This document shows, one piece after another, positions 53,790 through 64,000 of a stretch of DNA of 64,000 bases (its first letter is position 1; the number at the start of each line of letters is the position of its first letter). Under the pieces are notes generated by a model. The model ran no database searches. It saw only the letters and a program-made list of their open reading frames with translations, and was not told the origin of the DNA. Source of the DNA: Dipteris shenzhenensis (taxonomy: Eukaryota > Polypodiophyta > Polypodiopsida > Gleicheniales); NCBI GenBank assembly GCA_047967505.1, contig CM106539.1; one strand, 5' to 3'. A program made the translations under genes and the position numbers.

Positions 53790-55450
53790 CTCCCAATGCT
53801 GTTACCAAGGGCCTTGCCCCAACCTATGTATCAATTGAGACCCCCACTAGCCCTGACAACCTCACCTTATCCTATAAACAAAGAATGTTCCCCTTTGGCT
53901 AGTCTAGGGTAGTACAGAGCATAATAGGCTCCCCTACCACCGCAATACTGGGTCCCCAACCTCCCCCACCCCGTATAACTCCCATCAATCAAGTATTGGT
54001 AGAGGAAATCCCAATGATTGGGAGGAACTACTGGATCCGGACCACGGACACTTAGACTATTACTCTTATGAGAAAGGAAGTGGCACCCTAAGTCACTACC
54101 TCCTGCAAGAGGATCAACAAGTCCCAGTGTTCTAGACCACCCCGTTGATTGCAAGGGTGAGAGACATGAAATCTTTTGCTCGAAGGCCCCCAATCCAATG
54201 TTATACCTACCACGGCCCGCATAGGGCAATTGAGTTCTCCTATAAGGGCACCTCAAACCCTTTGGTATCATGCTTTAAGTGCCAGGGGATGCATTTCTTA
54301 AAGGATTTCCTTTACAGGGATCTTACCCCAACTGTTCCACCCATGACAAGCCCTATACCCTTGTGTGCTAAGTACAGAATATAACATTTATTCAAGGATT
54401 GCCCCTTGAGAAGACCAACAACTCCTGTCACCCCACCTAAGAGCACCAGCCTTAACTTGCTAAGTATTGAACCAGGCCATGTGGCAAAGAAGTTCTAAGT
54501 GAGGGCAGACCTAAGACCCCATCCACCTTTAACACTCAGAATCCCGACCCTTCAAAGAAAGTCCGCAACCCCAAAAGGAATAGAGAACCAACTATGGTGG
54601 TGGCTAGGTACGATTGCAAATTACTCCGCCACTATTGTCGCCCACTCAGGAATGCCGTGAACCATAGGTACAAGAAGTTATTCTTTGTGCTCAATGCTAC
54701 TTCAACAGTAACTGGTGGCCTGAAAGATGCAAATAGAGTATGGCTCCCTAATCACTCCTTGGAGGACGACTCTTACAAGGGAAACCGCACCAAAGAGGAG
54801 GACACAACACCATCCATTACCTCGGCTCCCAGGCCCTAATCGCAGCATTCTCACAAGCGTTGGGTCGCCACTAAGCTCTTGGAAAACCAAGTTAGTTACA
54901 AAGGCAAGCCAGTCCTCTCGGTACTGAAGTTCAAATCCCAACCCGTAGGGGTTTTGAAGGTAGTAACACAAGAACCTGTGTCAACCATAGATGCAGTACC
55001 ACAAGAACCTATAGTTGAACCTACCACAACAAAGAGACCCTTAAGTCCCAAATGTGCCCTAGTACCGCGAATTGTACAACTCAACATGAGGATCACCCAG
55101 GACAGCGAGGAAGCATCACAAGAATCGACCCCTATAATGGGGGGAGTTACACAAGAACCTTCCTCCAAGTTCGAGGAGGAGCTGTCAAAGGATATTCCAC
55201 TCATACCATCACTGACACTGCCCAAACCATGAGAGCAAGTTTCCATGCCGATGGCAATCACACAAGAACCCACTTATCCCATGACAAAATATCTTCTCGC
55301 AAAGGATCGTCACCGTGCCAATACACCTTTGGCAACCAGAATGAGACACAAGTTAGACACGTGCTCTACATGGTTGTTAGCACACTATGCAGTGGTATGA
55401 CATTTGTCTCCATCGCATTCCATATCATCATCGAGTCCACATCTAGGTGA
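53790..55450 (+). pseudogene. Downstream gag-region remnant with VTQEP repeats
   Basis: Plus frames keep protein-like structure between stops: CYTYHGPHRAIEF and CFKCQGMHFLKDF (54200-54310; possibly paired knuckles, with the last Cys lost in each), LFFVLNATSTVTGGL (54680-54720), then a long Pro/Glu/Thr-rich piece with repeated VTQEP, VPQEP, ASQES, VTQEP, ITQEP (54960-55270). No protease or RT motif is seen. The same motif appears antisense at 36260-37330. Confidence 0.5.
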
Positions 55451-55657
55451 GTCTGTACGCATGTCACCACAATGCACCCGTAGCTCACAAGTCACCTCCC
55501 TACACATACACCCACACGTATTCACGATCAACACTAGATGATTATGGTTAGTACCTCCATTTTGCATTTTTTGTATTCTCGTAATCTGATCTCACAGTCT
55601 GCCACACACCTAATCCGTACACCTCACGTTCACAACCACCCCTTCATAACCTTTTTT

Positions 55658-55663
<6 letters not shown>

Positions 55664-55715
<52 letters not shown>
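55664..55715. repeat. (CT)n microsatellite
   Basis: Uninterrupted CT run of about 50 bases inside a pyrimidine-rich region reaching to about 55800. Confidence 0.95.
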
Positions 55716-55718
<3 letters not shown>

Positions 55719-55849
55719 TCCTATTCTTCCCTTCCCCCACCCCTTGTCCTTTCCACCCTCCCCGTTCTTCCCTTTTTTCCCTTTTCTCCTCTCTCTTAGT
55801 CAGCAAATTGCTATCTCGTCGGCTATTGCCATACTGCTATCTCATCAGT

Positions 55850-56212
55850 TGTTGCCCTCCTCTCATCCCCACGGTTCATTGCCCTAGTGTTTATTCTGCC
55901 TACCATCACCTTATTGACAACCCATCGACCATCGCCTTACCAAAAACCCACTGAACGTCATCTTATCCTCTATCCCCACGTCCCATCGCCTTACACCATC
56001 CCCTTAACTGTAGGGATAGTGAAATCTATAAAAAGGCCCCCTATCCCCCCACGTCATCGCCATAGCAGTTACAATCAAACTCTGCCAAAATTTTGCTAGG
56101 AATCCCCTAGCCCCCTACCTACATCCAGACAGTAATTAAGCCCTCAGTTCACATCCTCAGCCTCCTCTTCTACCGATTCCCTCATTACTCAGTTGCCATC
56201 ATTTTTCCCCAT
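55850..56212 (+). promoter_or_regulatory. LTR-like promoter region with TATA box
   Basis: Units related to the array at 51420-52035 (TCATCCCCACGGTTCATTGCC; ATCCCCACGTCCCATCGCC) precede CTATAAAAAGGCCCCC at about 56028, a good TATA box. A pyrimidine-rich leader follows, up to an ATG at 56213. I read it as the promoter part of an LTR; LTR ends are not resolved. Confidence 0.45.
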
Positions 56213-57336
56213 GGATCTTGTTTTTGAGTTCGAGATGGGAGCTTGGTCTCCACCCCCCTATTACGCAAGCCACTGGCCCCTCCAAATCACAGAGCACGTC
56301 CTCTGCCACAATTTGTATGCCCTTCGACTTCCCAATTGAAGATTTGCAAGTGGAGGAAGAAATTTCTACTCAACAGGCCACCCCAGAGGTGCCTACAACA
56401 ACAAGCACTCCCTCCTAAAGGACGTTAAGGAAGCGCACCCCGGCCCCCACACAAGGGGAATATAAAATTGTGTGACCGCAAACACACTCGCCGCTTGGAG
56501 AGGCATGGTTCCAATAGCTTGACGGATGTGCCATCCCGCTATGCATACAAGGGTCATGACTACATCCTCCATTACCACAATGCAGTGGCATATCAAGCGC
56601 TTAAGGAGCCGACCGTTCAAGATTCTCTCGCAGTGATAGGTTTAGGACCCATGGCAGACCGCCTTCCCTATCACCTGGATATGAGGCTTCTGGGAGAATT
56701 TCTCCAAGCTTATAACTCCAATATGAATGTCGGCATCCTTTGCGACGTGACATGCACTCCCCACTTCTACCACCTCAATGTGGACATGGTGCGAGCCACC
56801 TTTGGCCTACCGATCATCACTGACAAATACTCTCAAAAGAAGAAGATGCCCGAGGATCTCATTGACATCTACCAGTATGATCGCAAGAAGAGCAAGGGAT
56901 GCATTCATTTCTCAGAAATCATTAAGCCAGAGATGGAAAAGTCAGCATGGGCCCTACAGTGATTGACCCAATTCAAGCACACGGATCACCACCAATCAAT
57001 CGTGCCCAACATCTTGGCGAGACTGGAAGCCCCCCAGGTCACTAACTAGATAGACTCCTTTTGTAACCAAATGCAGGAAGACCTCAAGACACATGGTGAG
57101 GTCATCAACAACCCCATGCTGTACATGCCCATTCTCTATCACATGCTGCAACAACAGCAATTGCCAATCGGCTACTATGGGTTGGCCGACAAAACTGCCA
57201 CGGGACCAATACCAGTCGACTAAGAGGAGATAGAGGTCACCCCAAAGCGAGCACGAATAGAGCCCAGCGCCACTTCGGTCAGTCGCCCTGCTCAGCCAGA
57301 CTGCAGTCAGCTGCTCGCCCAATATGAGGATTTCTA
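56213..57336 (+). pseudogene. Plant-transposon accessory ORF (Transposase_32-like)
   Basis: After a short frame from ATG 56213, a 164-codon frame (56468-56962) reads LERHGSNSLTDVPSRYAYKG, LLGEFLQAYNSNMNVGILCDVTCTPHFYHLNVDMVRATFGLPI. It continues with single stops to about 57336 (FCNQMQEDLKTHGEVINN, HMLQQQQLPIGYYGLADK, EEIEVTPKRARIEP). The layout (xxFYxN then V-x-V-x-F then I-x-x-LGLP) resembles the putative plant transposon domain found in an ORF of Ogre/Tat and Athila-like elements. Function there is unknown. This is a tentative assignment from pattern, not alignment. Confidence 0.4.
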
Positions 57337-57379
57337 AGTGCGAGCGTTCTTACTCGGATCCACACGCCAAGGGCAAGGG

Positions 57380-57850
57380 TGTACAATAGGAGCCCATCTC
57401 AGTCAATGATCTCTTGGGAGATGAAATGGTCACCATTGGCCTCCACCCAGAAGCTCAAGCTGTTCAACCCCCTCTGCACCCCAAGTCTTGGCTTTAGCCA
57501 TGGCAGCCTCAATCCACTGTTGGTGGGACGAGACTTGTATCTGTCCGCCACGATAGCGATCCGAAAGGCATGTGAGACTCTTCTATCCTCGAGGTACTGG
57601 GGCCTGATGATGAGACCATGCTCCGATATCGTTTGAAAGTGGTCATGATAGAACTGGGTCTTCGTGGGGATCTCTTGATCCTCCCCCCAAGCACGAGATG
57701 TGTGAAGTTGGAAAAGGTCTAACTGTATGATACGATTAATCTCATAATTCACAAATCTCATAGTTGGTTGGGCATGTACAAAGAAAGTGCTCCTTGATCT
57801 CCACATCCTCCAATGAGCAAAGCCTACAAATCCACTGCTCTCTAGGTTTT
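57380..57850 (-). pseudogene. Retroelement zinc-finger end, copy 1 (antisense)
   Basis: Minus reading shows REQWICRLCSLEDVEIKEHFLCTCP (about 57840-57760), a Cys-x2-Cys...His-x3-Cys module seen at the C-terminus of LINE-type reverse transcriptases, followed by a longer frame (57806-57399). The downstream part recurs at 57880-58140. Confidence 0.45.
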
Positions 57851-57879
57851 CTTATGGCTCCCCCTATCTCAATTCTCAT

Positions 57880-58140
57880 TAGTGCAATGAGATGCGTAGC
57901 TATCTAATTGCAATCCTCAATGCATGTGAGACTCGTTTATCCTGCGGGTACTAGGGTTTGATAACCACTTGATCCTTGAATACGCTCAGGAAGTGATTGC
58001 AATAGAATTGAACTGTGGTAGGAAACCCTTGGTTCCCTACCCCCGCCCCCGCCCCCCCTCCTCCCCGACCCCCCCTTTTCCTCCCAAGTATGTGACATAT
58101 AGAGCTAGAGTAGATCCAACTATATGATATGATTGATCTC
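57880..58140 (-). repeat. Diverged second copy of 57540-57740
   Basis: Shares GCATGTGAGACTC-T-TATCCT, GGTACT-GGG, GATGA/GATAACCA, AAGTG-T and CTATATGATA-GATT-ATCTCAT with the upstream copy, about 345 bp apart. A C/G-rich insertion (58040-58080) splits it. Confidence 0.65.
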
Positions 58141-58880
58141 ATCCCATGGAATTTGAGAGGGCGGGGTAATCAAGCTATACTGAGAGAGAATCGTATCCAA
58201 TGAGCAGGAGCATCATGAGAAATATCATGAACCTTCCTTGAAGAGGCTCCAAGCTCACTTAGAGGAACTGTGGAGGCAATTAGAGAAAAGCATTGAAACG
58301 TTTCTTCAATAATTGTAGAAAGGACATGCACACCCAAATCCCAGGAAGGTTTTGGGGAGCCTTGGAACAACAAAGGGAGCAAAGGTAAGTCTCAAGAAAG
58401 CAACCAAATTTTGGAAGGAACCAAAGCTATTCGGAAGCCACCATTTTTGAAGCTAGTGGAGAAATGTTGGCAGTGCCAGTGATTCTTCCCAAAACCATCT
58501 TTAAAGGGTTATCCTAGATAATAAGTTATTACGAGGCCCAAATAATCATAGCACATTGATCACACTCCAGTAGGCATTGAATGCTAAGCTAGCCCAAGAG
58601 CATTATCTTTACAGATGCAGAGCATATTTTGGCCAGAATTCCATTCTAAAAGTGAAAGTGAGGATGCGATCCCTAACATCGTAGAAGCAATTAGCAGTGT
58701 CATCCAAATGGAGATCTTGTCTTAATCTATATGGATATTTAAAAGTGACTAGGCACGATGAGCTATGAAGATTTGGATCTTGCACTAGTGAGTGTGGGAG
58801 TGAGACATAAGTTTAAGGATGTGTAGTGCATTCTATGACAAAATAAGATGAATTTCATTCATGTGGCGTACCCAAGAGAC
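58141..58880. other. No gene supported
   Basis: Scattered short frames only. Confidence 0.4.
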
Positions 58881-58888
58881 GAAGAAGA

Positions 58889-58889
<1 letters not shown>

Positions 58890-58951
<62 letters not shown>

Positions 58952-58953
58952 GG
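58890..58953. repeat. (GA)n followed by a G-run
   Basis: About 50 bases of GA units ending in 14 consecutive G. Confidence 0.95.
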
Positions 58954-59053
58954 GCAGTCCAAAGAAATGAATGCATACATTGAAATCCCCTTATAACAGC
59001 TTATAAGGAATTCAATGGATCATAATGGACCAATCACCTTAAAATAAAAAGAA

Positions 59054-60177
59054 ATGTCTAAAAAAATACCTTTTTTTCCTTTCTTATCGCACATTTTCAC
59101 TAAGGCCTTCCTATGGGCAGGCCAAAAACTTTGGAGCTTCTTCCCTATTGCCTTTTTAGAGGGATGGCTTAGAAACAATTGGATAAGGAAAGGGCTTGTA
59201 GTCACTAGTGTTAGATTTCTAAGAAAAGGGTTCTTCTTTTTTTTATTTGAAACTGAGGATATGGCTTGGAAGCTCTTCACCATGCCCTATGGACCATAAG
59301 ACATCAAACCCTTTATTTAGAGTTTTTTTCCCAAGACTTCAACCCTGATAAACCTTTATACTTGTTTGGGCAGAACTCCCTGACCTTCCCTTTTCCTTAG
59401 TGAACCAAGCCCCTAACCTTTGCAGAAGCTTAGGCCAAGTGATAGATGTGGAAAAGGAGCAATTCATTAATCCTAGAGGTCATCCCTAGGTGTGTGTTAG
59501 ATTGGATGTGGCTGAGGAACTTCCAGAAACCCTGGTGATAGTCAACAAGAATGGAAGTGTCTATATGGAGCAGCCCCTTGTATATAGGAACCTTCCCAAT
59601 TCATGCTTTTTGTGTGGGCTCTCAACACACACAGTCAAAAACTGCCCTTTAAAGAGAAATGGACCTAAACCAGTACAGGAGCCAACAGCAAGCCAATCTT
59701 CCAAACCAAAGTGGATTGTCAAAGGCAGGGCAACTTGGAGAAAACTACAGAAATAGGGACAGATAACAGTTCAAACAAGAAGGTAGAGGCTTAGAAGAAC
59801 TTGCTGCACAACAAGAAAAGGAGAGAGTGACTTTTCCTTTGGCAACCAACAATAATTTTGAAGCTCTTATTGACCAAGAAACTAAGAAGTAGATTCAGGA
59901 TGCTCAAATGGAGGAAGCTAAAATCAAACCTGGCTGGTCTAGAGAGTTTGAGGAGGATGTAAATCAAGTAGATACCAGCATGAGTGAATCAGAGTTAGGA
60001 GACTCAGAAGAAGAACATCCTTTGGCCCAAAAACAGAACAACCCTTCTAGACCTCCTGCCAAATCACAAGCCACAACTCTGAATAAGAGAAGGATCTCCC
60101 AAGTAAAGGGTCACAGTGTCCCACCCAAAAGCCCAACCCCCAAGGCTAAAAAGGGAAAGAGTAAGAATGGTAAATAA
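59054..60177 (+). pseudogene. LINE ORF1 (DUF4283-like with zinc knuckle)
   Basis: Frames from 59054: FLEGWLRNNWIRKGLVVTSV, RFLRKGFFFFLFETEDMAWKL (DUF4283 core), several stops, then CVRLDVAEELPETLVIV and the knuckle CFLCGLSTHTVKNCP (59605-59650, C-x2-C-x4-H-x4-C), a basic linker with WIVKGRATW, and a Ser/Lys/Pro-rich C-terminus (59908-60177; SESELGDSEEEHPL, PKAKKGKSK). The protein coats LINE RNA. Two stops and at least one shift break it. ORF2 starts essentially at its stop, in a +1 frame. Confidence 0.8.
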
Positions 60178-60181
60178 ACCA

Positions 60182-62152
60182 TTCACTTTTCTCACATTTA
60201 ATGTCTGTGGATTAACTGACCCTTGGAGAAGTCAGGAATTAGCCAAGTGGCTGAGAGAGAGTTCTCTGTCTCCAACATTTCTTGTATAACAAGAGGTGAA
60301 AGTTACAAATGACACCCTGGATAATAGGCTAAAAAAGGTAGACAGCATAAGAATTTGGTATTTCACAAGTCATGATGAAGGAAGGGGTGGCACTGCAATT
60401 GGGGTATATTGTCTCACTACAAGGATTGTGTCATCAAGTGCAGATAGGACCAAACCACAGATGGCTTGCTTTGGAATGCAGAATGAAAAGCTTTTGCTTC
60501 ATAGTCATTTCAGTTTATGCCCCAATAGGCTCTATGGAAAGAAGAATCACTTGGGATTCAATGCTGAATCTAGGAAGTGACTGTATTATTATGGGGGACT
60601 TCAATATGGTTGAGAATATCAAGGACAGATAAATGCAGAAGGGATTAGTACTCAAGGGTTTTGAACATCAAATATAGGAAGATCTCAAAGAAAATCTACA
60701 AGTGTTTGACATTGGGACTCCCAGCATCTACACTTGGAGCAACCTATAGGTAGGTAATTTGAGGAGAGAAGCCAGGCTAGATGGAGTCTACATTGCCCAA
60801 TCTCTGATTGACCAAGCCCTACAAGTCAAGCAATCCACCTTTTCTTCCCTCACCTTATCAGACCACAAGCCAATGTTAGCTTGTATATATTTGGGAATTG
60901 GGAAGAAAGGAAACTCTTGGTTTAAGGCTGATCCTTCCCTTTTCAAGCTTCAAATAGTTGAAAGATAGATCATAGAGATATGGCACCTTTCTTTTGCAAT
61001 AGCTGGATCTGTGTCCTAGGGTTGGAAGGATGCTATTGAAAAGGTCCAAACAATCTTAAAGGAATCCAGAAAGAACAAAGCAACCATTAGAGGAAGAAGA
61101 ATGGACAAGCTTAAGAAGGATATTGAGGGTCTTGAACAAAGAGCTAGAAGCAATGATATCAATGCCCAACATCAGTTATTGATCAAAAGAAAAGAGGTCA
61201 GAGTACAAGAACAAATCAAGCTTCATAATGCCAAGGTCTACTACAGGGAATGTTGGGCAGGCAAGATAGACAGACCAGCTAAGGAGAATTTCAAAAGGAT
61301 CAGAAAAAAGAGGAAGCATGAGGAAATCCCTTGGTTGCAAAAGGAGGGTGGGGAATTGGCCAAATCAGAAATAGAAAATATGGAGATCATAGTCAATCAC
61401 TTCAAAAACCTTTTAAGCACAGCGGACATAATAGACACCAAGGTCCTGGATGCTAAAAATAGGTGCCATGCAGCCAAAAAATCCTCTATATCTAACCTAG
61501 ACAAAAATCAGTTGAAAATTGACCTATCCCTTCAAGAACTTAAAGAGGCTATGTTTGCAATGGCTGATGGCAAAACACCTAGGGAAGACGGGCTACCTAC
61601 TGAATTCTACAAAGTCTTTTGGGACACTGTTGGCCCCTCCTTACTGGCTGCTCCCAGAGCATTTAAATGGAGGGGTCATTAAACTTATACCAAAGGAAGG
61701 GGACAGGACAGTCTTAAAAAATTAGAGGCCCCTCACTATGCTAAACTGTTCCTATAAGATATATGCTAAGGCAATTGCTCTGAGATTGAGATACAAGATG
61801 GACAAGTGGATTCTAGAGGAACAGAAAGGATTCATCAAGAACATGCATTTATTAGAGGCAATCATCAACTTATGGGAAGGGTGCACTCATGCTAAAGAAA
61901 GAAATCAAGAGATATGTCTCATTAAAATAGACTTTAATAAGGCATATGATTGGATGAATTGGGACTTTCTGCTACAGTCACTTAACAGCCTGGGATTGGA
62001 AAAGAAATTTACCTCCTATGTTGCTCAACTACTATCAAATGCCTCTGCAAAGGTGTGTGTGAATTGTGAGATGTCTCAGAGCTTTATGTTGAGAAGGTCC
62101 ATTAGACAAGGATGCCCTCTAGCCCCCCTCTTATTTGCTATAGCAACGGATG
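60182..62152 (+). pseudogene. LINE ORF2, endonuclease and first half of reverse transcriptase
   Basis: Endonuclease (APE type): FLTFNVCGLTDPW at the front, a stop exactly before QEV (the catalytic Glu block), a shift near 60400, ISVYAPIGSMERRITW, IIMGDFNMVE (60585-60610) and LTLSDHKPML (60860-60890). A coiled linker follows (61101-61450), then RT: DLSLQELKEAMFAMADGKTP-EDGLPTEFYKVFWD, a shift near 61650, GGVIKLIPKEGD, RPLTMLNCSYKIYAKAIALRL, QKGFIKNMHLLEAI, LIKIDFNKAYDWMNWDFL and RRSIRQGCPLAPLLFAIATDA. It is cut there by the hAT-like MITE. Confidence 0.92.
62145..62152. repeat. MITE-4 target duplication, left copy
   Basis: AACGGATG, repeated exactly at 62713-62720; an 8-bp duplication is the hAT signature. 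Confidence 0.9.
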
Positions 62153-62712
62153 CATGGTTGTTAAGACACTCGTGTCTTATCGTAAAACACTTAAGACACG
62201 TGTCTTACCTTAAGACACCTTTAGACACTCTTGTTTTTTTTTTCTGCAGTGGCAGTGACCTCGTAGATTCAGATTAGGATGAATCTTCAGAGATTCGAGT
62301 CTTGAGAGTCGAAAGTTTCCTTTCAGTTATATGTATCGAGATGCAGATTTCATTCATATCACATGTGACAAGATTCAATTGTCCATTTAAACCTTTAAGT
62401 ACTCAATACTTGCGAGCTCTTGAGTCACGAGTCTTAACTTTGAGTTTTCAGTCTTGAGTGACGAGTCTTGACTCTTAACTACATTGTACAAGTGCCTTCT
62501 TGCATTGTTTAAGTGTAGCTTATTATACTTCTAGAATCTAGCAGCGAGCTATGCTAGCAAATTATCCATTTGTATACTTATACATATATTAATTAAATAT
62601 TTATTATTATAATCACAATGGCGTGTCTTACGTGTCTTATCTTTAAGACACGTAGACACTCGTGTCTGAAGCGTGTCTAACGTGTCGTGTCTTAACGTGT
62701 CTTACAACCATG
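62153..62712. mobile_element. MITE-4, hAT-like, 560 bp
   Basis: Termini CATGGTTGT ... ACAACCATG are perfect 9-bp inverted repeats. Both subterminal regions are packed with AAGACAC / GTGTCTT (about five copies at each end), a layout known for transposase-binding sites of hAT elements. No transposase. Removing the element and one duplication copy restores the RT frame from FAIATDA to LGW, an internal proof of insertion. Confidence 0.92.
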
Positions 62713-63757
62713 AACGGATGCCTTGGGATGGCTGATAAAAGAACAAGTAACTGCAGGAGAAATCAATGGTATATAGAACTCCCCTCAGGAAAGCAGTTGG
62801 TGAACCAATAATTTGTAGATGATACTACCCTAACAATAAGAAACACAGATGTAGACATACAAAGAGCTATGGAATGCATGGACATATTTTGCAATGCATC
62901 TGGGTTAAGAATAAACCACTCCAAAACAGGTTATGCTTTATTATCTGGTGACAATCTAAACCTTTTAGACCAGCTTGGATGCAAGAAGATTCCCCATGGG
63001 CAGATATTCAGGCTACTAGGTATCCCTATGGGATTCAATGTCAAGATGAAAGATAGATGGGAGTGGTTCCTAGAAAAGTTCAAAAAGAAATTAAATAGTA
63101 TCAGGGGACTACAAGCAAACATGGCAGGGAGAAGGGTAGTACTAAATCACTGTATTTATCCAATTGCCATTTTTTATCTCTCTTGCTAGTGGTGTCCCTC
63201 CAGAACACGGTTAGAAAAGTTCATAAGGATCTGCAAATCCTTCTTATGGGGTGGGAGTGATACTAGAAGCAGGATAGCCAAAGTTAAATGGGCTTTCTGC
63301 ATTAGACCAAGAAAGGAAGAAGGACTAATATCCAACTGGCAGCATACAAATTAGCAGCTACATGGATAATTAAAGCCATCACTAATCCTGAAAATGATTG
63401 GGCTAACCTTCTTCTCAGGAACTTCAAACATGTCAAACCTCTCAAAGTTTCTAGATGGAAGGACTATCTCCTATTTAGTAGCCATTGGGAACCCAGAACC
63501 TTGCACTACCAAAGGGAGCCAGCTGTGGAAATCCCTGTGGGGGGCCTTTGAACATATCAACTACCACATCACTCTCTCTAAGAAAGGAAGCTTCATGAAT
63601 TTAGATTCCATATGGGTATCTACCTTCTTTACAAAACATCGACTAAGTGACAATGACCTTCTGAGAGCATGGCACTTGGTAAAGAAGGGGATTGCTTGTT
63701 GGGGGGACCTATGGGACAAGACTGATATTAGATTGTCATGTGCACGGATTGGTATCT
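62713..63757 (+). pseudogene. LINE ORF2, second half of reverse transcriptase and C-terminus
   Basis: After the MITE: LGWLIKEQ, a shift, then the catalytic FVDDTTL (62812-62832), MECMDIFCNASGLRINHSKTGY, FRLLGIPMGF, MAGRRVVLNHCIYPIAIFYLSC (about 63120-63187), SFLWGG, AKVKWAFC and then GSQLWKSLWGAFEH and MNLDSIWVSTFF. The C-terminal region matches the fragment at 17770-18440. The reading ends at 63757, where LTR-like sequence begins; the zf-RVT tail and poly(A) are not in the window. Confidence 0.9.
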
Positions 63758-64000
63758 GACGTGTACTAGGTACACAGAACTAGCTCAGGTTAGCCTGGGG
63801 AGGCTTAGAGCTAGGCAGGCTTGATTCTCGGGTTGAGTGGCAAGGGTACGAACTATTTATAGGTCTTCGCTATTTTTGGCGCCGGGGGCCCGAGTCTATA
63901 AAAGAGGCCCAGGGGGTTTAGTTCTCGGGGTGCAGTTGGGAGCAAGTCTCGTTCCCAGGTGTAAGGTCTGATCCTAGATTGTGTCGTGAACGCGCACCTG
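63757..64000 (+). repeat. LTR-like sequence, left end of a new element
   Basis: Begins TGACGTGTACTAGGTACAC (a palindromic core) exactly where LINE coding stops. It has a strong TATA-like TCTATAAAAGAGG at about 63895 followed by a G-rich leader. This is the arrangement of a 5' LTR U3-R in plus orientation, with the rest beyond the window. GGCGCCGGGGGCCC at 63879-63892 is a GC-rich upstream motif. Confidence 0.5.

Noticed and set aside
54925-54945. tRNA T-loop-like GTTCAAATCCC
   Set aside because: No acceptor, D or anticodon arm can be paired around it; it lies in a gag-like reading frame.
58135-58190. Start of a LINE endonuclease (IPWNLRGRGNQA)
   Set aside because: It resembles the usual first motif, but the segment belongs to the second copy of an antisense repeat and no other endonuclease motif follows.

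Overview
The window looks like land-plant nuclear DNA from a repeat-rich, probably large genome. I see no intact single-copy gene, no rRNA or tRNA gene and no CRISPR array. Nearly every recognisable coding segment is retroelement-derived: Ty1/copia and Ty3/gypsy LTR retrotransposons, including a chromodomain gypsy element and several Tat/Athila-like remnants, plus plant LINEs with DUF4283-like ORF1 and EN-RT ORF2. These are mixed with MITEs, (GA/CT)n and (TTTA)n microsatellites and short tandem duplications. The initiator-tRNA-Met primer sites and the chromodomain pol fit a vascular plant or bryophyte; I cannot name a species.

Layout. 1-8350 is a three-layer nest. The 3' end of one copia (A, + strand, LTR 205-410) sits in the RNase H region of an antisense copia (B). 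B is also split by a 6.16-kb chromodomain gypsy element (C, 790-6948, target duplication TATTT), and C carries an antisense solo LTR. 8340-18690 holds an L1-ORF1p-like fragment, anonymous DNA, decayed gypsy and LINE fragments, GA repeats and a 176-bp Mutator-like MITE. 18945-24462 is a young antisense copia (D) with both LTRs, primer site, polypurine tract and TSD AAGTG. 26311-27304 is a 994-bp Mutator-like foldback element with two 143-bp hairpin arms. 27325-27830 carries a pseudogene for a small secreted cysteine-rich peptide; a second copy lies in opposite orientation at about 47200-48105. 28900-41090 is a mosaic of decayed copia, gypsy and LINE pieces. 41114-about 44640 is a copia (E) that has lost its integrase. 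44640-46860 is an antisense LINE ORF1 split by a small non-autonomous LTR element (44916-46302, TSD TGAAA). 47677-48077 is a PIF/Harbinger-like MITE. 50480-57340 holds gag-type and accessory-ORF remnants of Tat/Athila-like elements. 58890-63757 is a LINE (ORF1 + ORF2) whose RT is split by a 560-bp hAT-like MITE. At 63757 it meets what looks like a new LTR running out of the window.

How it works together. No host pathway is encoded. What the window records is a sequence of insertions, with target duplications, empty sites and reading frames that agree with each other. The most interesting non-coding items are an array of at least eight back-to-back TTGAC (W-box-like) palindromes in the U3 of an antisense solo LTR (4795-5012), the 143-bp-arm foldback element, and the cysteine-rich peptide pseudogene pair, in which one copy shows the pre-insertion site of the MITE beside the other. 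All coding calls are by eye from translated motifs; no database search was possible.
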